From: Cytophagales bacterium
Lineage (GTDB): Bacteria; Bacteroidota; Bacteroidia; Cytophagales; Cyclobacteriaceae
Reading direction: 5' to 3'
Assembly (NCBI GenBank): GCA_029262935.1
Contig: JAJCYK010000511.1
Coordinates: 1-5,930 of the forward strand
DNA: 5,930 nt
Shown here: positions 1-5,930 of the stretch, one piece after another
How positions within the stretch are numbered: position 1 is the first letter of the stretch
Layout: each line of letters begins with the position of its first letter
Position numbers and translations under genes: made by a program
Notes under the pieces: model-generated
The model's database searches: none
Seen by the model: only the letters and a program-made list of their open reading frames with translations
What the model was told of the DNA's origin: nothing

Positions 1-1589
1 TCCACCCGGATCGTTTCCTTAATCCAGGGTAATTTGATTAAACTTAAAGTCCACGGAAGTCTATCCAGCAAAACATCTATGCTCTGCTGCTCCATTAGCA
101 GACCCCAGCCATTATGCTCCTTAGTAAGCCTCCCCGGTCGCGACAAGAAGCCTTCTCTAAGCCCATCCGTGGAAGTATTACCTAGGTTTTCCCAATGATC
201 AATAACTGCTTGCAGCAAATTATCGCCAGCTTTACGGTGGGACTTAGGGATATGGAGGTTTCTGGGAATGGGCATATTTAGGGGCAATCCACAAAGCAAC
301 TTGGGAATGGTCAAATGATACTCATCTGGTTTTAGATCACCGGTGGCCAGATAGTAAAGCAAATGCACTGCACTTTGTTGGTCACCAGGATTTATAAACT
401 TCTTTTCAGTTGTTAATTCCACTCCCTGGAAAAATTGCGCCAGGAATGGATGCAACAACACCAAGCCTCCGTAGTTAACATACTGGGCTTCTTCATCAAG
501 AACCTGATCAGAGTTTACTTCCTGAGAGTTATCAACTACTGCTTGATGCCGCTTATTCAGAACATCTAGCCCATTGTCTTGAGTTTGATGCCTGATAGGA
601 ACCTCTGATTGTGTGGGTTTATTGCTAAGCAACGAAAGGAATTTGTTAATAATTTTCAAACCTGCTTTCTCCGAAAACGCAGGCTTGGATGCATTTTGTG
701 CCATTGGGATATCCTGAATCAAATAGTCTCGAATAGGCTCATGCCGTAGTATCAACGAAAGGTAAGTTTCAAATGAAACAGGCGGTTCCTTGGTGTTGAC
801 TTTTAAATGATTTGCCAACAGATACTCTATTAATTCATTCATTTTCAGTGGACTACCTTTCACAACTACCTCATTTATAAGGTACTTCCAAACCTTATTC
901 CACAGATACTCTTGCAGCCCTCGATTGCTAGTGGTTGAGGTGCTATGGATCACTAACCAATCCACAGGCTTTGTTTTGTTGATCTCAATTATAAAGCCTA
1001 TCACCTGCCTACACTTAGCGATTGATTCCCCTAATAATTGACCGCTGTAAATCTCTAACAATGGAACTAAGAAGGGTTCTGGAAACTGCCAAACAAGCCT
1101 GTCAATGGTGTCAGGCCGAGTAGTTAAAAGTGTGCGTAATTCATCCACACATTCCCTTCTTTGAATCAGTGCTTCCAACACTTTGTCATTCCATTTCTTA
1201 TCTGGGCTACTAGCAGACCATGGCAACGAGCCATTCTTTAAAAAATAAAGCCATTGATCCCAGATATGCTTAGGCTTAGCAGTGAACTTTACTTGAGGCC
1301 CTGAAGAAATGATCTCACCTCTCAAGGCGGTCTGCAACGAAAGGAGCACCTTGTCCAGACCTGCTGAAGAGATTAGTTCAGCTACAGAAATATGGCCTAA
1401 ATCAATTTCCACCTTATCAATAGAAACCACTTGTTCCGGGTCGACTATGTCATCAAACAAATGTTGCAACTTGGGGGCCATCTCACTCCAAAAGAAGTCA
1501 CTAAGGCTTTGTTGGATACCAAATGCATCACTCCCCTTGCCTATATGCAATTCGAATCGTTGTTTACGAATGAAATGGTGTTGGTCCAT
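1..1589 (-). CDS. Contractile injection system tape measure protein (Afp14-like, CIS_TMP family), 3' end cut by the window
   Basis: This protein probably acts as the length ruler of a contractile injection system, setting how far the inner tube and sheath grow from the baseplate. Translation from ATG at 1589 is open for 529 codons to the window edge. The N-terminus shows the family block: RKQRFEL at residues 8-14, LFDD at 44-47 and VEIDLG at 60-65. The C-terminal half carries GLVLLHPFLAQFF (375-387), AVHLLYYLATG (407-417), KLLCGLPL (430-437), WGLLMEQQ (495-502) and LPWTLSLIKLPW (511-522). In relatives the LPW...LPW block lies just before the stop, so probably only a few residues are missing. 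Residues about 290-368 form a polar, low-complexity linker between the two conserved parts. The start overlaps the stop of the upstream baseplate gene (TAATG), and no Shine-Dalgarno sequence precedes it, so translation probably depends on coupling. The family call comes from remembered motifs, not a search. I am confident of the family and less so of the ruler role in this organism. Confidence 0.93.
   Translation of the reverse strand, partial: MDQHHFIRKQRFELHIGKGSDAFGIQQSLSDFFWSEMAPKLQHLFDDIVDPEQVVSIDKVEIDLGHISVAELISSAGLDKVLLSLQTALRGEIISSGPQVKFTAKPKHIWDQWLYFLKNGSLPWSASSPDKKWNDKVLEALIQRRECVDELRTLLTTRPDTIDRLVWQFPEPFLVPLLEIYSGQLLGESIAKCRQVIGFIIEINKTKPVDWLVIHSTSTTSNRGLQEYLWNKVWKYLINEVVVKGSPLKMNELIEYLLANHLKVNTKEPPVSFETYLSLILRHEPIRDYLIQDIPMAQNASKPAFSEKAGLKIINKFLSLLSNKPTQSEVPIRHQTQDNGLDVLNKRHQAVVDNSQEVNSDQVLDEEAQYVNYGGLVLLHPFLAQFFQGVELTTEKKFINPGDQQSAVHLLYYLATGDLKPDEYHLTIPKLLCGLPLNMPIPRNLHIPKSHRKAGDNLLQAVIDHWENLGNTSTDGLREGFLSRPGRLTKEHNGWGLLMEQQSIDVLLDRLPWTLSLIKLPWIKETIRV
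24..482 (-). other. Conserved C-terminal core of the tape measure protein (residues 370-522)
   Basis: This stretch holds nearly all the diagnostic motifs of the family: NYGGLVLLHPFLAQFF (372-387), HLLYYLATG (409-417), IPKLLCGLPLNMPIP (428-442), WGLLMEQQ (495-502) and RLPWTLSLIKLPW (510-522). The order and spacing match what I recall for contractile injection system tape measure proteins. The final motif normally lies within a few residues of the stop codon, so the gene should end just beyond base 1. Confidence 0.85.
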
Positions 1590-1591
1590 TA
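1587..1591 (-). promoter_or_regulatory. TAATG stop/start overlap coupling the baseplate and tape measure genes
   Basis: Read on the minus strand, the stop TAA (1591-1589) and the start ATG (1589-1587) share one base. The preceding bases are AT-rich and contain no GGAGG-like Shine-Dalgarno sequence. The start is therefore probably used by ribosomes finishing the upstream gene. This ATG also begins exactly at the conserved N-terminal block of the tape measure family, which supports it as the true start. Confidence 0.8.
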
Positions 1592-4500
1592 TTTAAACAA
1601 TCGTTTAATTTTACTGATCACTTTAGCCTTATACCAGGTTTTCCATACCTCACCTTGCCATGGAGCTATGAGCTTATTGCTATCCTTGGCAGCCAGTTTC
1701 ATCGCGTCTTTAAGTGCGCTCCTTACGTCAGTACTTAGAGCATCTTGATCCAAAATCACTTGTTGATCCAAGAAATAGCAGGTCACATTTTGCATTAAAC
1801 GCAGATAGCGGTCTTTACCGACTTTTGATCGTGATCGCTTAGCTGCGGCGTTTAGGATCTTCATAAGCTCTTGAAAGTCCTTAACTTCTGCAGGGCTTTT
1901 CAAAAACAATTCACTCCGCTGAAAGGCTTCAGTATTTTTGAACCGGGTGTCTTTAATTTTATTTATCCCAACCATGTATTCGGCTAATCTTTTGCGAATA
2001 AGACTGTCTGTATCCCCAGCCTCAACTGGTGTTGTTGTGGTCCCTCCAATGTCGATGGGGTCCGTAACAGGAAGATCAAGGGTTATTTCAGGCAGCTTGG
2101 GAAATAGTGGGCCTAAACCGCCCTTAGGTATATTGACCACGTTACCTAGAAACGGAGAAAATCCCTGTAGATTTAGGATATTTAGAAATTCCGGGGAATA
2201 AACCTCTTTTCGGTTTGCCGTAAACGCATAGTTTATATATAAATTAGTGCGATTAAAAGGTTGCTGGCTATTGCAATCACACTGATCCGGGTCGTCAGTA
2301 GTATCCGGAACGCAGCTGTTCAGAGTAGACAAACATTCAAGTATATCACAATAGGGGTCAGTATCCTGACACCGATAGCTGCAACTTTTCCATTTAAGCC
2401 AATCACGATATTTCTCCTCAAAGTCACATAATTGCTGTGGATCTATCCATTTTATGTTTAAACCAATATGAGCAGGAGCTTCTTTTCTTAGTAAATTCTG
2501 AAAGAGCTCCCTAAAATCGGCTCTACGGAATCTCTTGGTCCAACAGGGAAGAATAACTGTTACCCAGAAAGAATACGGATCTGCTCCCGGAATAAGGGTT
2601 TGCCTTTCGTCTTCTCTAATGTCAGCAGCACAGGGATCATCTTCACAAAGATCGAATTCCAGCGGACAATTTGGATCAGGCAACACTGGAAAGAAACATT
2701 GACAGTCTTCTGCTTCCGGCCGAAATAATATATGCTCCAATAAATGCATGCCTTCTCCATTGGTACATTGTTTTATGCGCTTAATAGCCAATTTTTGGCG
2801 CTCTTTGCTGGTATAACATTGTGGATGGCAAGCCAGTATCTTATGAGGGTTAGTTATAACAACTTGAAACTTGCGGCAATCGTCAACCTCAACTATTTGA
2901 TAATTCGATGACTCTGTTATCAATTGTCCAAACCCTTCATAGTCGCTCTGCAACTGTGAACAATGGTCATAACGTTTCCGGCTTTGCCATACTACCGCGC
3001 CCTTAACTTTTTTAAATTCACGCTGTGGATTTAGTTTGCCATCCACACAATCACCGGGTTGTTCATCCACTTCGATAATTTCAAAATCCGGGCAATACAA
3101 CTGAAAACCGTATTGATCTCCAATTTGGTAACAGGGATTGGTCCGGGCTTGGCTAATCAGTTGCTCGGAATTAAGTAGCGCCGAGGAATGAACTGCAATC
3201 AAATCGGTCTGATCTTGCAGATCAAATTTTTTGTTTTTGCTATAAAGATTAATGATCCCTTTAGCAGACACATTATAAAATTCGTCGCTTTGCGCGTGTT
3301 GCAAAGCTTTCCAGCCCGCGTCCAGGGCCTGCTGCTGCTTATCGTACTGGGCGGTACCCTCCCATAATATTTGTTGTTTGCTATCATTTATAAGGAAGGA
3401 GTACTTTTGATTAAACTCCCCGTCCGGCTTTGGTGCTGAAATGGAAAGGAAGTCATCACTGCTGGCATCAGGTATGCAATGGTTGGCAAGTTTTTCGATT
3501 GCCGATTTAGCCTGATCGGGATGATAATAGTCAAAGGGATGATCCGCTACATAAAATTCCGGATCGACTACTTTAATACCATGACAACAATTTACCTCGT
3601 CCCAATAGGTATGAATAGCATTTTCTTTGCACACAATCTTAAGTAAATAATCCAGTCCACTCCAGGCCGCCTGCTTGCTTTCGTAACCCTCACAACTCTC
3701 TAATAGTACTTCTCTGATTACCAGTCTATGACAGCAACATGATTCAGTATCTTGAATAGAGGCATAGTTGCCTTTGAATTCCAATAAGTTCAGGAATAAC
3801 CGGAAAGCTTTTTGAGTTTCCTCTATAGTTTCCCAGCACATTTCGCTAATCCAATCTTGTTTGCAAGCCTTTCCTGAACCGGGGCTTTGATTTAGAAGGT
3901 GGAAATAATAACATTCATTCACCGTGACTTGTGGGCATTGTTCCGCTAAAGTGGTCTTTAGTTTCTCGGGGCATTTGCAAACTAACCGGGTCAATCCAGA
4001 TTGGCCGAATTTTTCCCATGCTGCTGTTGCTACCACCACAAGTGGCTGGCCTTGGGCTTGACTGTAATCCCGATCAAAAGACTCCTCCGTCAAAATCGGA
4101 AAGGCTGTGGTTTGATGGTAGCTCCCGTAGTTTTCAGGGTCACAGGCTTTTTTAACTACATCAGTAATTTGTTCTTCAAAAGCACAGCGTGCTAAATCCT
4201 CGGTTTCATAACCCAGATAACTTTTAAAGTAGACTTCATGGGTCTTTTCATCCATCAGGAGATAGTGATACTTTCCGCCGATTTTTTGTATACATTCGCT
4301 GCCGTCGGACCTGCGAATTCTGATAGGATAGCTGCAGAACAAGGCTACCAGTTGGTTAATACCGCATTCTTCCAAGACTTGGGCAGGAACCACAGCTAAA
4401 GGCTGTTGACTATCCGGACATATGCCGAAATCCAAACCATAGCATTCCTTTTGCAGGATTAATGGCTTATCGTCAGGATCTCCATAATTGGCGGTAGAAG

Positions 4501-5929
4501 ATGCTGCATCAATTATTTTAAGATAGCAAGCTTCAAATGCCGTTTCAGCCTCTAATTTGCTCCCAAATCCCTGATAGCTTTTTAAATAAACTTTATCAGA
4601 AACCCGTTCCCTTAAAAGGAAATGCCACTTGCCATCTTCCTCTTTACAGGTGATATCCCCACCTAAACAAATATCCAAATAATGATAGCCAGCTTGGGCT
4701 GAAGCGAATAGGTTTTCGCACAATTCCTCAAGAGGTTGATCACCACATTCACAAGGATGATAGGCAAAATACTGATCTTTTTTAAGCACTCTATAAACAT
4801 AATTACCACCCTCTTTCCCAGGTATTTGAAGTATGTAATCTGTTAAGGACTCTTCCGCAGTACTTAGTATGTCCTGATAATCGGCGGCCTTTTTTAAAAA
4901 AGAAGATACTGCTTCAACAGATTCCATGGATGATTGCAGAGAAGCTACAGCATAAGCTTCCGGCTCTTGAGCCCTGTATTCCTTGAAGACAATCTTCCTT
5001 GATTGGCTACTCACATCAAGATTAACTTTCAATTTGAAGAGCCTTTTTTGGAATAGTTTATAGGCCTGCTCTGCCGCTGTCTGACTGTCAAATTCTAGTC
5101 GACTTTCTAATAACGGCTCCCAACCACTGGCAGGGTTTTCCCAATAATACCGATAGCGCCATTTAAAGGAGTAGGCTGTGGATTCAATAGAATAGAGATT
5201 ATCACTGAGTTGTTGCTGAATTTGTTTAATCAAACTATCCCCTTTTTCCCAATTAATATAACCGTAAGGATATTCCGCAATAGCTTCTTGCCCTTTATCA
5301 ACTAGATGTAATTGCTGGGTATATCCGTCCTCTAAAGTTATCTTTTGATAATTGCCTTCTAAGCAAGCGTTGGGAAGCATTTGAAGGTAGGCCTCCTGTG
5401 CTTTAGATTCGCTATAGTAAGCATTGGAAGATTTGAGCAAAATTTTTCCTTGGTTATCTTGAAGGGTATAGACATATTCCAATGGCATTGAACAAGGTGA
5501 AGCCGTGGCCTTCAAACTATTCAAAGTGGCATTAAGAGCCTTATCACTTTGGGCCTTTGATTCATAACTGAAAGGATGCTGTGCTAGAAATTTCCTGCCC
5601 CGTCCTCTAACCAAAAAGCTAAAGTTTAAGTTAGCTTCATCTCCAGATGGAAAATAAGCAGTTTTACGCCTAGCGATTGCCAGCAGTTCAATTACTCCAT
5701 CATAAGCTAATTGTTTGGTTCTGTAGGAACTGTAACTGGTAAGTATAGCATCCTTATCGAACTCATTCTTAGGAATACGATACCCGAAACCTCTCTCCCC
5801 TTCTGTAATTATATAACCCTCAGTTTTCCAAGTATTTATAACATTTGTTTTAAAGTCATTTGCTACGTCTTCTGATTCAAATCTTATGATAGAGGTAGCT
5901 AGTTCATACGTTTTATCGGACAATATCAA
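1589..5929 (-). CDS. Giant Afp12-like baseplate protein of a contractile injection system, 5' end cut by the window
   Basis: This is probably a baseplate wedge component of a phage-tail-like injection machine. The frame is open to the window edge. The TTG at 5929 is only the first possible start, and the repeats already begin at the first residues, so the true start lies upstream. Numbering from that TTG gives 1,446 residues. Residues about 1-1056 are an array of degenerate modules built as strand, turn, strand, helix. Residues 1063-1071 read LLEHILFRP. Residues 1117-1180 hold DPYSFWVTVILPCW, RFRRADFRELF, EAPAHI and a WI...YRDWLKW run, a combination I associate with Afp12-like proteins encoded next to tape measure genes. 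Residues 1181-1255 are Cys/Asp-rich, 1256-1305 a Gly/Pro/Thr linker, and 1306-1446 a basic, probably helical tail ending KIKRLFK. There is no signal peptide or membrane segment in view, which fits cytoplasmic assembly. Afp12 and Pvc12, as I recall, are around 950 residues, so this form is much expanded. About 52 Cys is unusual. The function is inferred from context and motifs. Confidence 0.85.
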   Translation of the reverse strand: MILSDKTYELATSIIRFESEDVANDFKTNVINTWKTEGYIITEGERGFGYRIPKNEFDKDAILTSYSSYRTKQLAYDGVIELLAIARRKTAYFPSGDEANLNFSFLVRGRGRKFLAQHPFSYESKAQSDKALNATLNSLKATASPCSMPLEYVYTLQDNQGKILLKSSNAYYSESKAQEAYLQMLPNACLEGNYQKITLEDGYTQQLHLVDKGQEAIAEYPYGYINWEKGDSLIKQIQQQLSDNLYSIESTAYSFKWRYRYYWENPASGWEPLLESRLEFDSQTAAEQAYKLFQKRLFKLKVNLDVSSQSRKIVFKEYRAQEPEAYAVASLQSSMESVEAVSSFLKKAADYQDILSTAEESLTDYILQIPGKEGGNYVYRVLKKDQYFAYHPCECGDQPLEELCENLFASAQAGYHYLDICLGGDITCKEEDGKWHFLLRERVSDKVYLKSYQGFGSKLEAETAFEACYLKIIDAASSTANYGDPDDKPLILQKECYGLDFGICPDSQQPLAVVPAQVLEECGINQLVALFCSYPIRIRRSDGSECIQKIGGKYHYLLMDEKTHEVYFKSYLGYETEDLARCAFEEQITDVVKKACDPENYGSYHQTTAFPILTEESFDRDYSQAQGQPLVVVATAAWEKFGQSGLTRLVCKCPEKLKTTLAEQCPQVTVNECYYFHLLNQSPGSGKACKQDWISEMCWETIEETQKAFRLFLNLLEFKGNYASIQDTESCCCHRLVIREVLLESCEGYESKQAAWSGLDYLLKIVCKENAIHTYWDEVNCCHGIKVVDPEFYVADHPFDYYHPDQAKSAIEKLANHCIPDASSDDFLSISAPKPDGEFNQKYSFLINDSKQQILWEGTAQYDKQQQALDAGWKALQHAQSDEFYNVSAKGIINLYSKNKKFDLQDQTDLIAVHSSALLNSEQLISQARTNPCYQIGDQYGFQLYCPDFEIIEVDEQPGDCVDGKLNPQREFKKVKGAVVWQSRKRYDHCSQLQSDYEGFGQLITESSNYQIVEVDDCRKFQVVITNPHKILACHPQCYTSKERQKLAIKRIKQCTNGEGMHLLEHILFRPEAEDCQCFFPVLPDPNCPLEFDLCEDDPCAADIREDERQTLIPGADPYSFWVTVILPCWTKRFRRADFRELFQNLLRKEAPAHIGLNIKWIDPQQLCDFEEKYRDWLKWKSCSYRCQDTDPYCDILECLSTLNSCVPDTTDDPDQCDCNSQQPFNRTNLYINYAFTANRKEVYSPEFLNILNLQGFSPFLGNVVNIPKGGLGPLFPKLPEITLDLPVTDPIDIGGTTTTPVEAGDTDSLIRKRLAEYMVGINKIKDTRFKNTEAFQRSELFLKSPAEVKDFQELMKILNAAAKRSRSKVGKDRYLRLMQNVTCYFLDQQVILDQDALSTDVRSALKDAMKLAAKDSNKLIAPWQGEVWKTWYKAKVISKIKRLFK
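1592..2014 (-). other. Basic, probably helical C-terminal tail of the baseplate protein (residues 1306-1446)
   Basis: After a Gly/Pro/Thr linker (residues about 1256-1305, including IGGTTTTP), the last 141 residues change character. They are rich in Lys, Arg, Leu and Ala, with amphipathic-looking stretches such as SLIRKRLAEYMVGINKIKD and FQELMKILNAAAKRSRSK, and three Trp near the end (W1424, W1429, W1432). Only one Cys (C1384) is present, against many in the region before. This looks like a separate helical domain appended to the baseplate core. I do not recognise a named family. It could dock a partner, for example the tape measure protein translated next. Confidence 0.5.
2273..2383 (-). other. 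Second cysteine cluster of the baseplate protein (residues 1183-1219)
   Basis: Seven cysteines fall within 37 residues (C1183, C1187, C1194, C1199, C1206, C1217, C1219), interspersed with a run of Asp (DTTDDPDQCDC near 1209-1219). The cluster immediately follows the conserved W-rich end of the baseplate signature and opens the C-terminal extension. It may bind metal or form disulfides after release of the particle; this is inference from composition alone. Confidence 0.5.
2390..2743 (-). other. Afp12-like baseplate signature region (residues 1063-1180)
   Basis: This is the part of the large protein that identifies it. LLEHILFRP at residues 1063-1071 directly follows the last repeat module. 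After a Cys-rich spacer comes DPYSFWVTVILPCW (1117-1130), then RFRRADFRELFQNLLRKEAPAHI (1133-1155, key residues R1133, F1134, P1152, A1153, H1154), then W1161 and the YRDWLKW run (1174-1180). From memory, the same order of EHILLRP, DPYSF..T..LP.W, PAH and W occurs in large eCIS baseplate proteins beside tape measure genes. In those systems the block is thought to belong to the baseplate wedge. The recognition is from recall; a profile search would settle it. Confidence 0.7.
2630..2704 (-). other. First cysteine cluster of the baseplate protein (residues 1076-1100)
   Basis: Five cysteines fall within 25 residues (C1076, C1078, C1088, C1095, C1100), mixed with Asp, Glu and Pro. They sit between the LLEHILFRP motif and the DPYSF block. 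The spacing C-x-C-x9-C-x6-C-x4-C could hold a metal ion or form a disulfide-stabilised loop. No standard zinc-finger spacing is evident. Confidence 0.5.
2762..5788 (-). repeat. Array of about 15-17 diverged protein modules inside the baseplate gene
   Basis: Residue n starts at base 5929-3(n-1). Two flavours recur. Type I has an aromatic strand, then [IV]L.xS...Y and a helix with spaced Ala; second strands sit near residues 62, 163, 273, 447, 566, 741, 854 and 979. Type II has a strand reading roughly LA.HP..Y before a helix; these sit near 114 (LAQHPFSY), 216 (IAEYPYGY), 387 (FAYHPCEC), 511, 630, 793 (VADHPFDY), 910 and 1032 (LACHPQCY). The two flavours alternate almost strictly. The clearest pair is residues 434-483 and 553-602, which align without gaps at 18 of 50 identities and lie 119 residues apart. 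The segment at residues 1-47 may be one more module, so the array probably continues beyond the window. The repetition is seen at protein level only; the DNA copies are too diverged to be recent duplications. The strand and helix assignments are inferred by eye. Confidence 0.8.
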
Positions 5930-5930
5930 A

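Noticed and set aside
630..1344. The 10-mer CAACGAAAGG occurs three times in the tape measure gene (630-639, 753-762, 1335-1344)
   Set aside because: All three are in the same codon phase and encode Leu-Ser-Leu; this looks like codon preference on a recurring tripeptide rather than a DNA signal.
1589..1600. Possible slippery sequence TTTAAAT at the end of the baseplate gene, suggesting programmed frameshifting into the tape measure gene
   Set aside because: In the reading frame the run is G-TTT-AAA-TAA, which does not give the X-XXY-YYZ phase needed for a -1 slip, and the tape measure gene has its own well-placed ATG.
1309..1748. Two plus-strand open frames opposite the junction of the two genes (95 and 105 codons)
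   Set aside because: They are fully antisense to the well-supported tape measure and baseplate coding sequences, have no recognisable domain and match what a shadow frame would give.
2560..2760. Minus-strand 66-codon frame overlapping the baseplate signature block
   Set aside because: It is an out-of-frame shadow of the conserved DPYSF/EHILFRP coding region.
3931..4195. Plus-strand open frames of 74 and 64 codons inside the baseplate gene, one with a hydrophobic start resembling a signal peptide
   Set aside because: They lie opposite conserved repeat modules of the baseplate protein; the hydrophobic run is the complement of its coding sequence.
5927..5929. TTG as the real start of the baseplate gene
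   Set aside because: The reading frame is open to the window edge, and the first residues already look like part of a repeat module, so the start is probably upstream.

Overview
The window is a piece of a contractile injection system (phage-tail-like, eCIS/Afp/PVC type) gene cluster. Both genes lie on the minus strand, and both run off the window. Reading in the direction of transcription (from base 5930 down to base 1), the first gene encodes a very large baseplate-type protein. More than 1,446 residues are visible and its N-terminus lies outside the window. The second gene encodes the contractile injection system tape measure protein. Its 529 visible residues lack only the last few at the C-terminus. 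The genes overlap by one base (TAATG), so they belong to one transcript and are probably translationally coupled. There is no gene-free stretch, RNA gene, mobile element or CRISPR array.

The large protein has three parts. Residues about 1-1056 (numbered from the first in-frame start codon in the window) are a long array of diverged repeat modules of roughly 45-65 residues. Two module flavours alternate, forming about eight super-units of roughly 100-125 residues. Residues about 1060-1180 carry the LLEHILFRP motif and a DPYSFWVTVILPCW...PAHI...W...WL block, which I recognise from memory as typical of Afp12-like baseplate wedge proteins in eCIS loci. A C-terminal extension of about 265 residues follows: a Cys/Asp-rich segment, a Gly/Pro linker and a basic, probably helical tail. 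The middle of the protein is strikingly rich in cysteine, with about 52 Cys overall and nearly all of them between residues 393 and 1219.

The second gene matches the tape measure family at both ends. It has an N-terminal RKQRFEL...LFDD...VEIDLG block and C-terminal GLVLLHPFLAQFF, AVHLLYYLATG, KLLCGLP and LPWTLSLIKLPW blocks. In a working system this protein would set sheath-tube length, while the large protein would form the baseplate from which tube and sheath polymerise.

The organism is probably a Bacteroidota member or a similar Gram-negative. This rests on moderately AT-rich DNA, the lack of a Shine-Dalgarno sequence before the tape measure gene, and the pairing of a giant Afp12-like protein with this type of tape measure protein. 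This assignment is an inference. By analogy with known eCIS clusters, the Afp11-like baseplate gene, tube, sheath and spike genes are expected upstream (beyond 5930), and an AAA+ ATPase and/or cap gene downstream (below 1).
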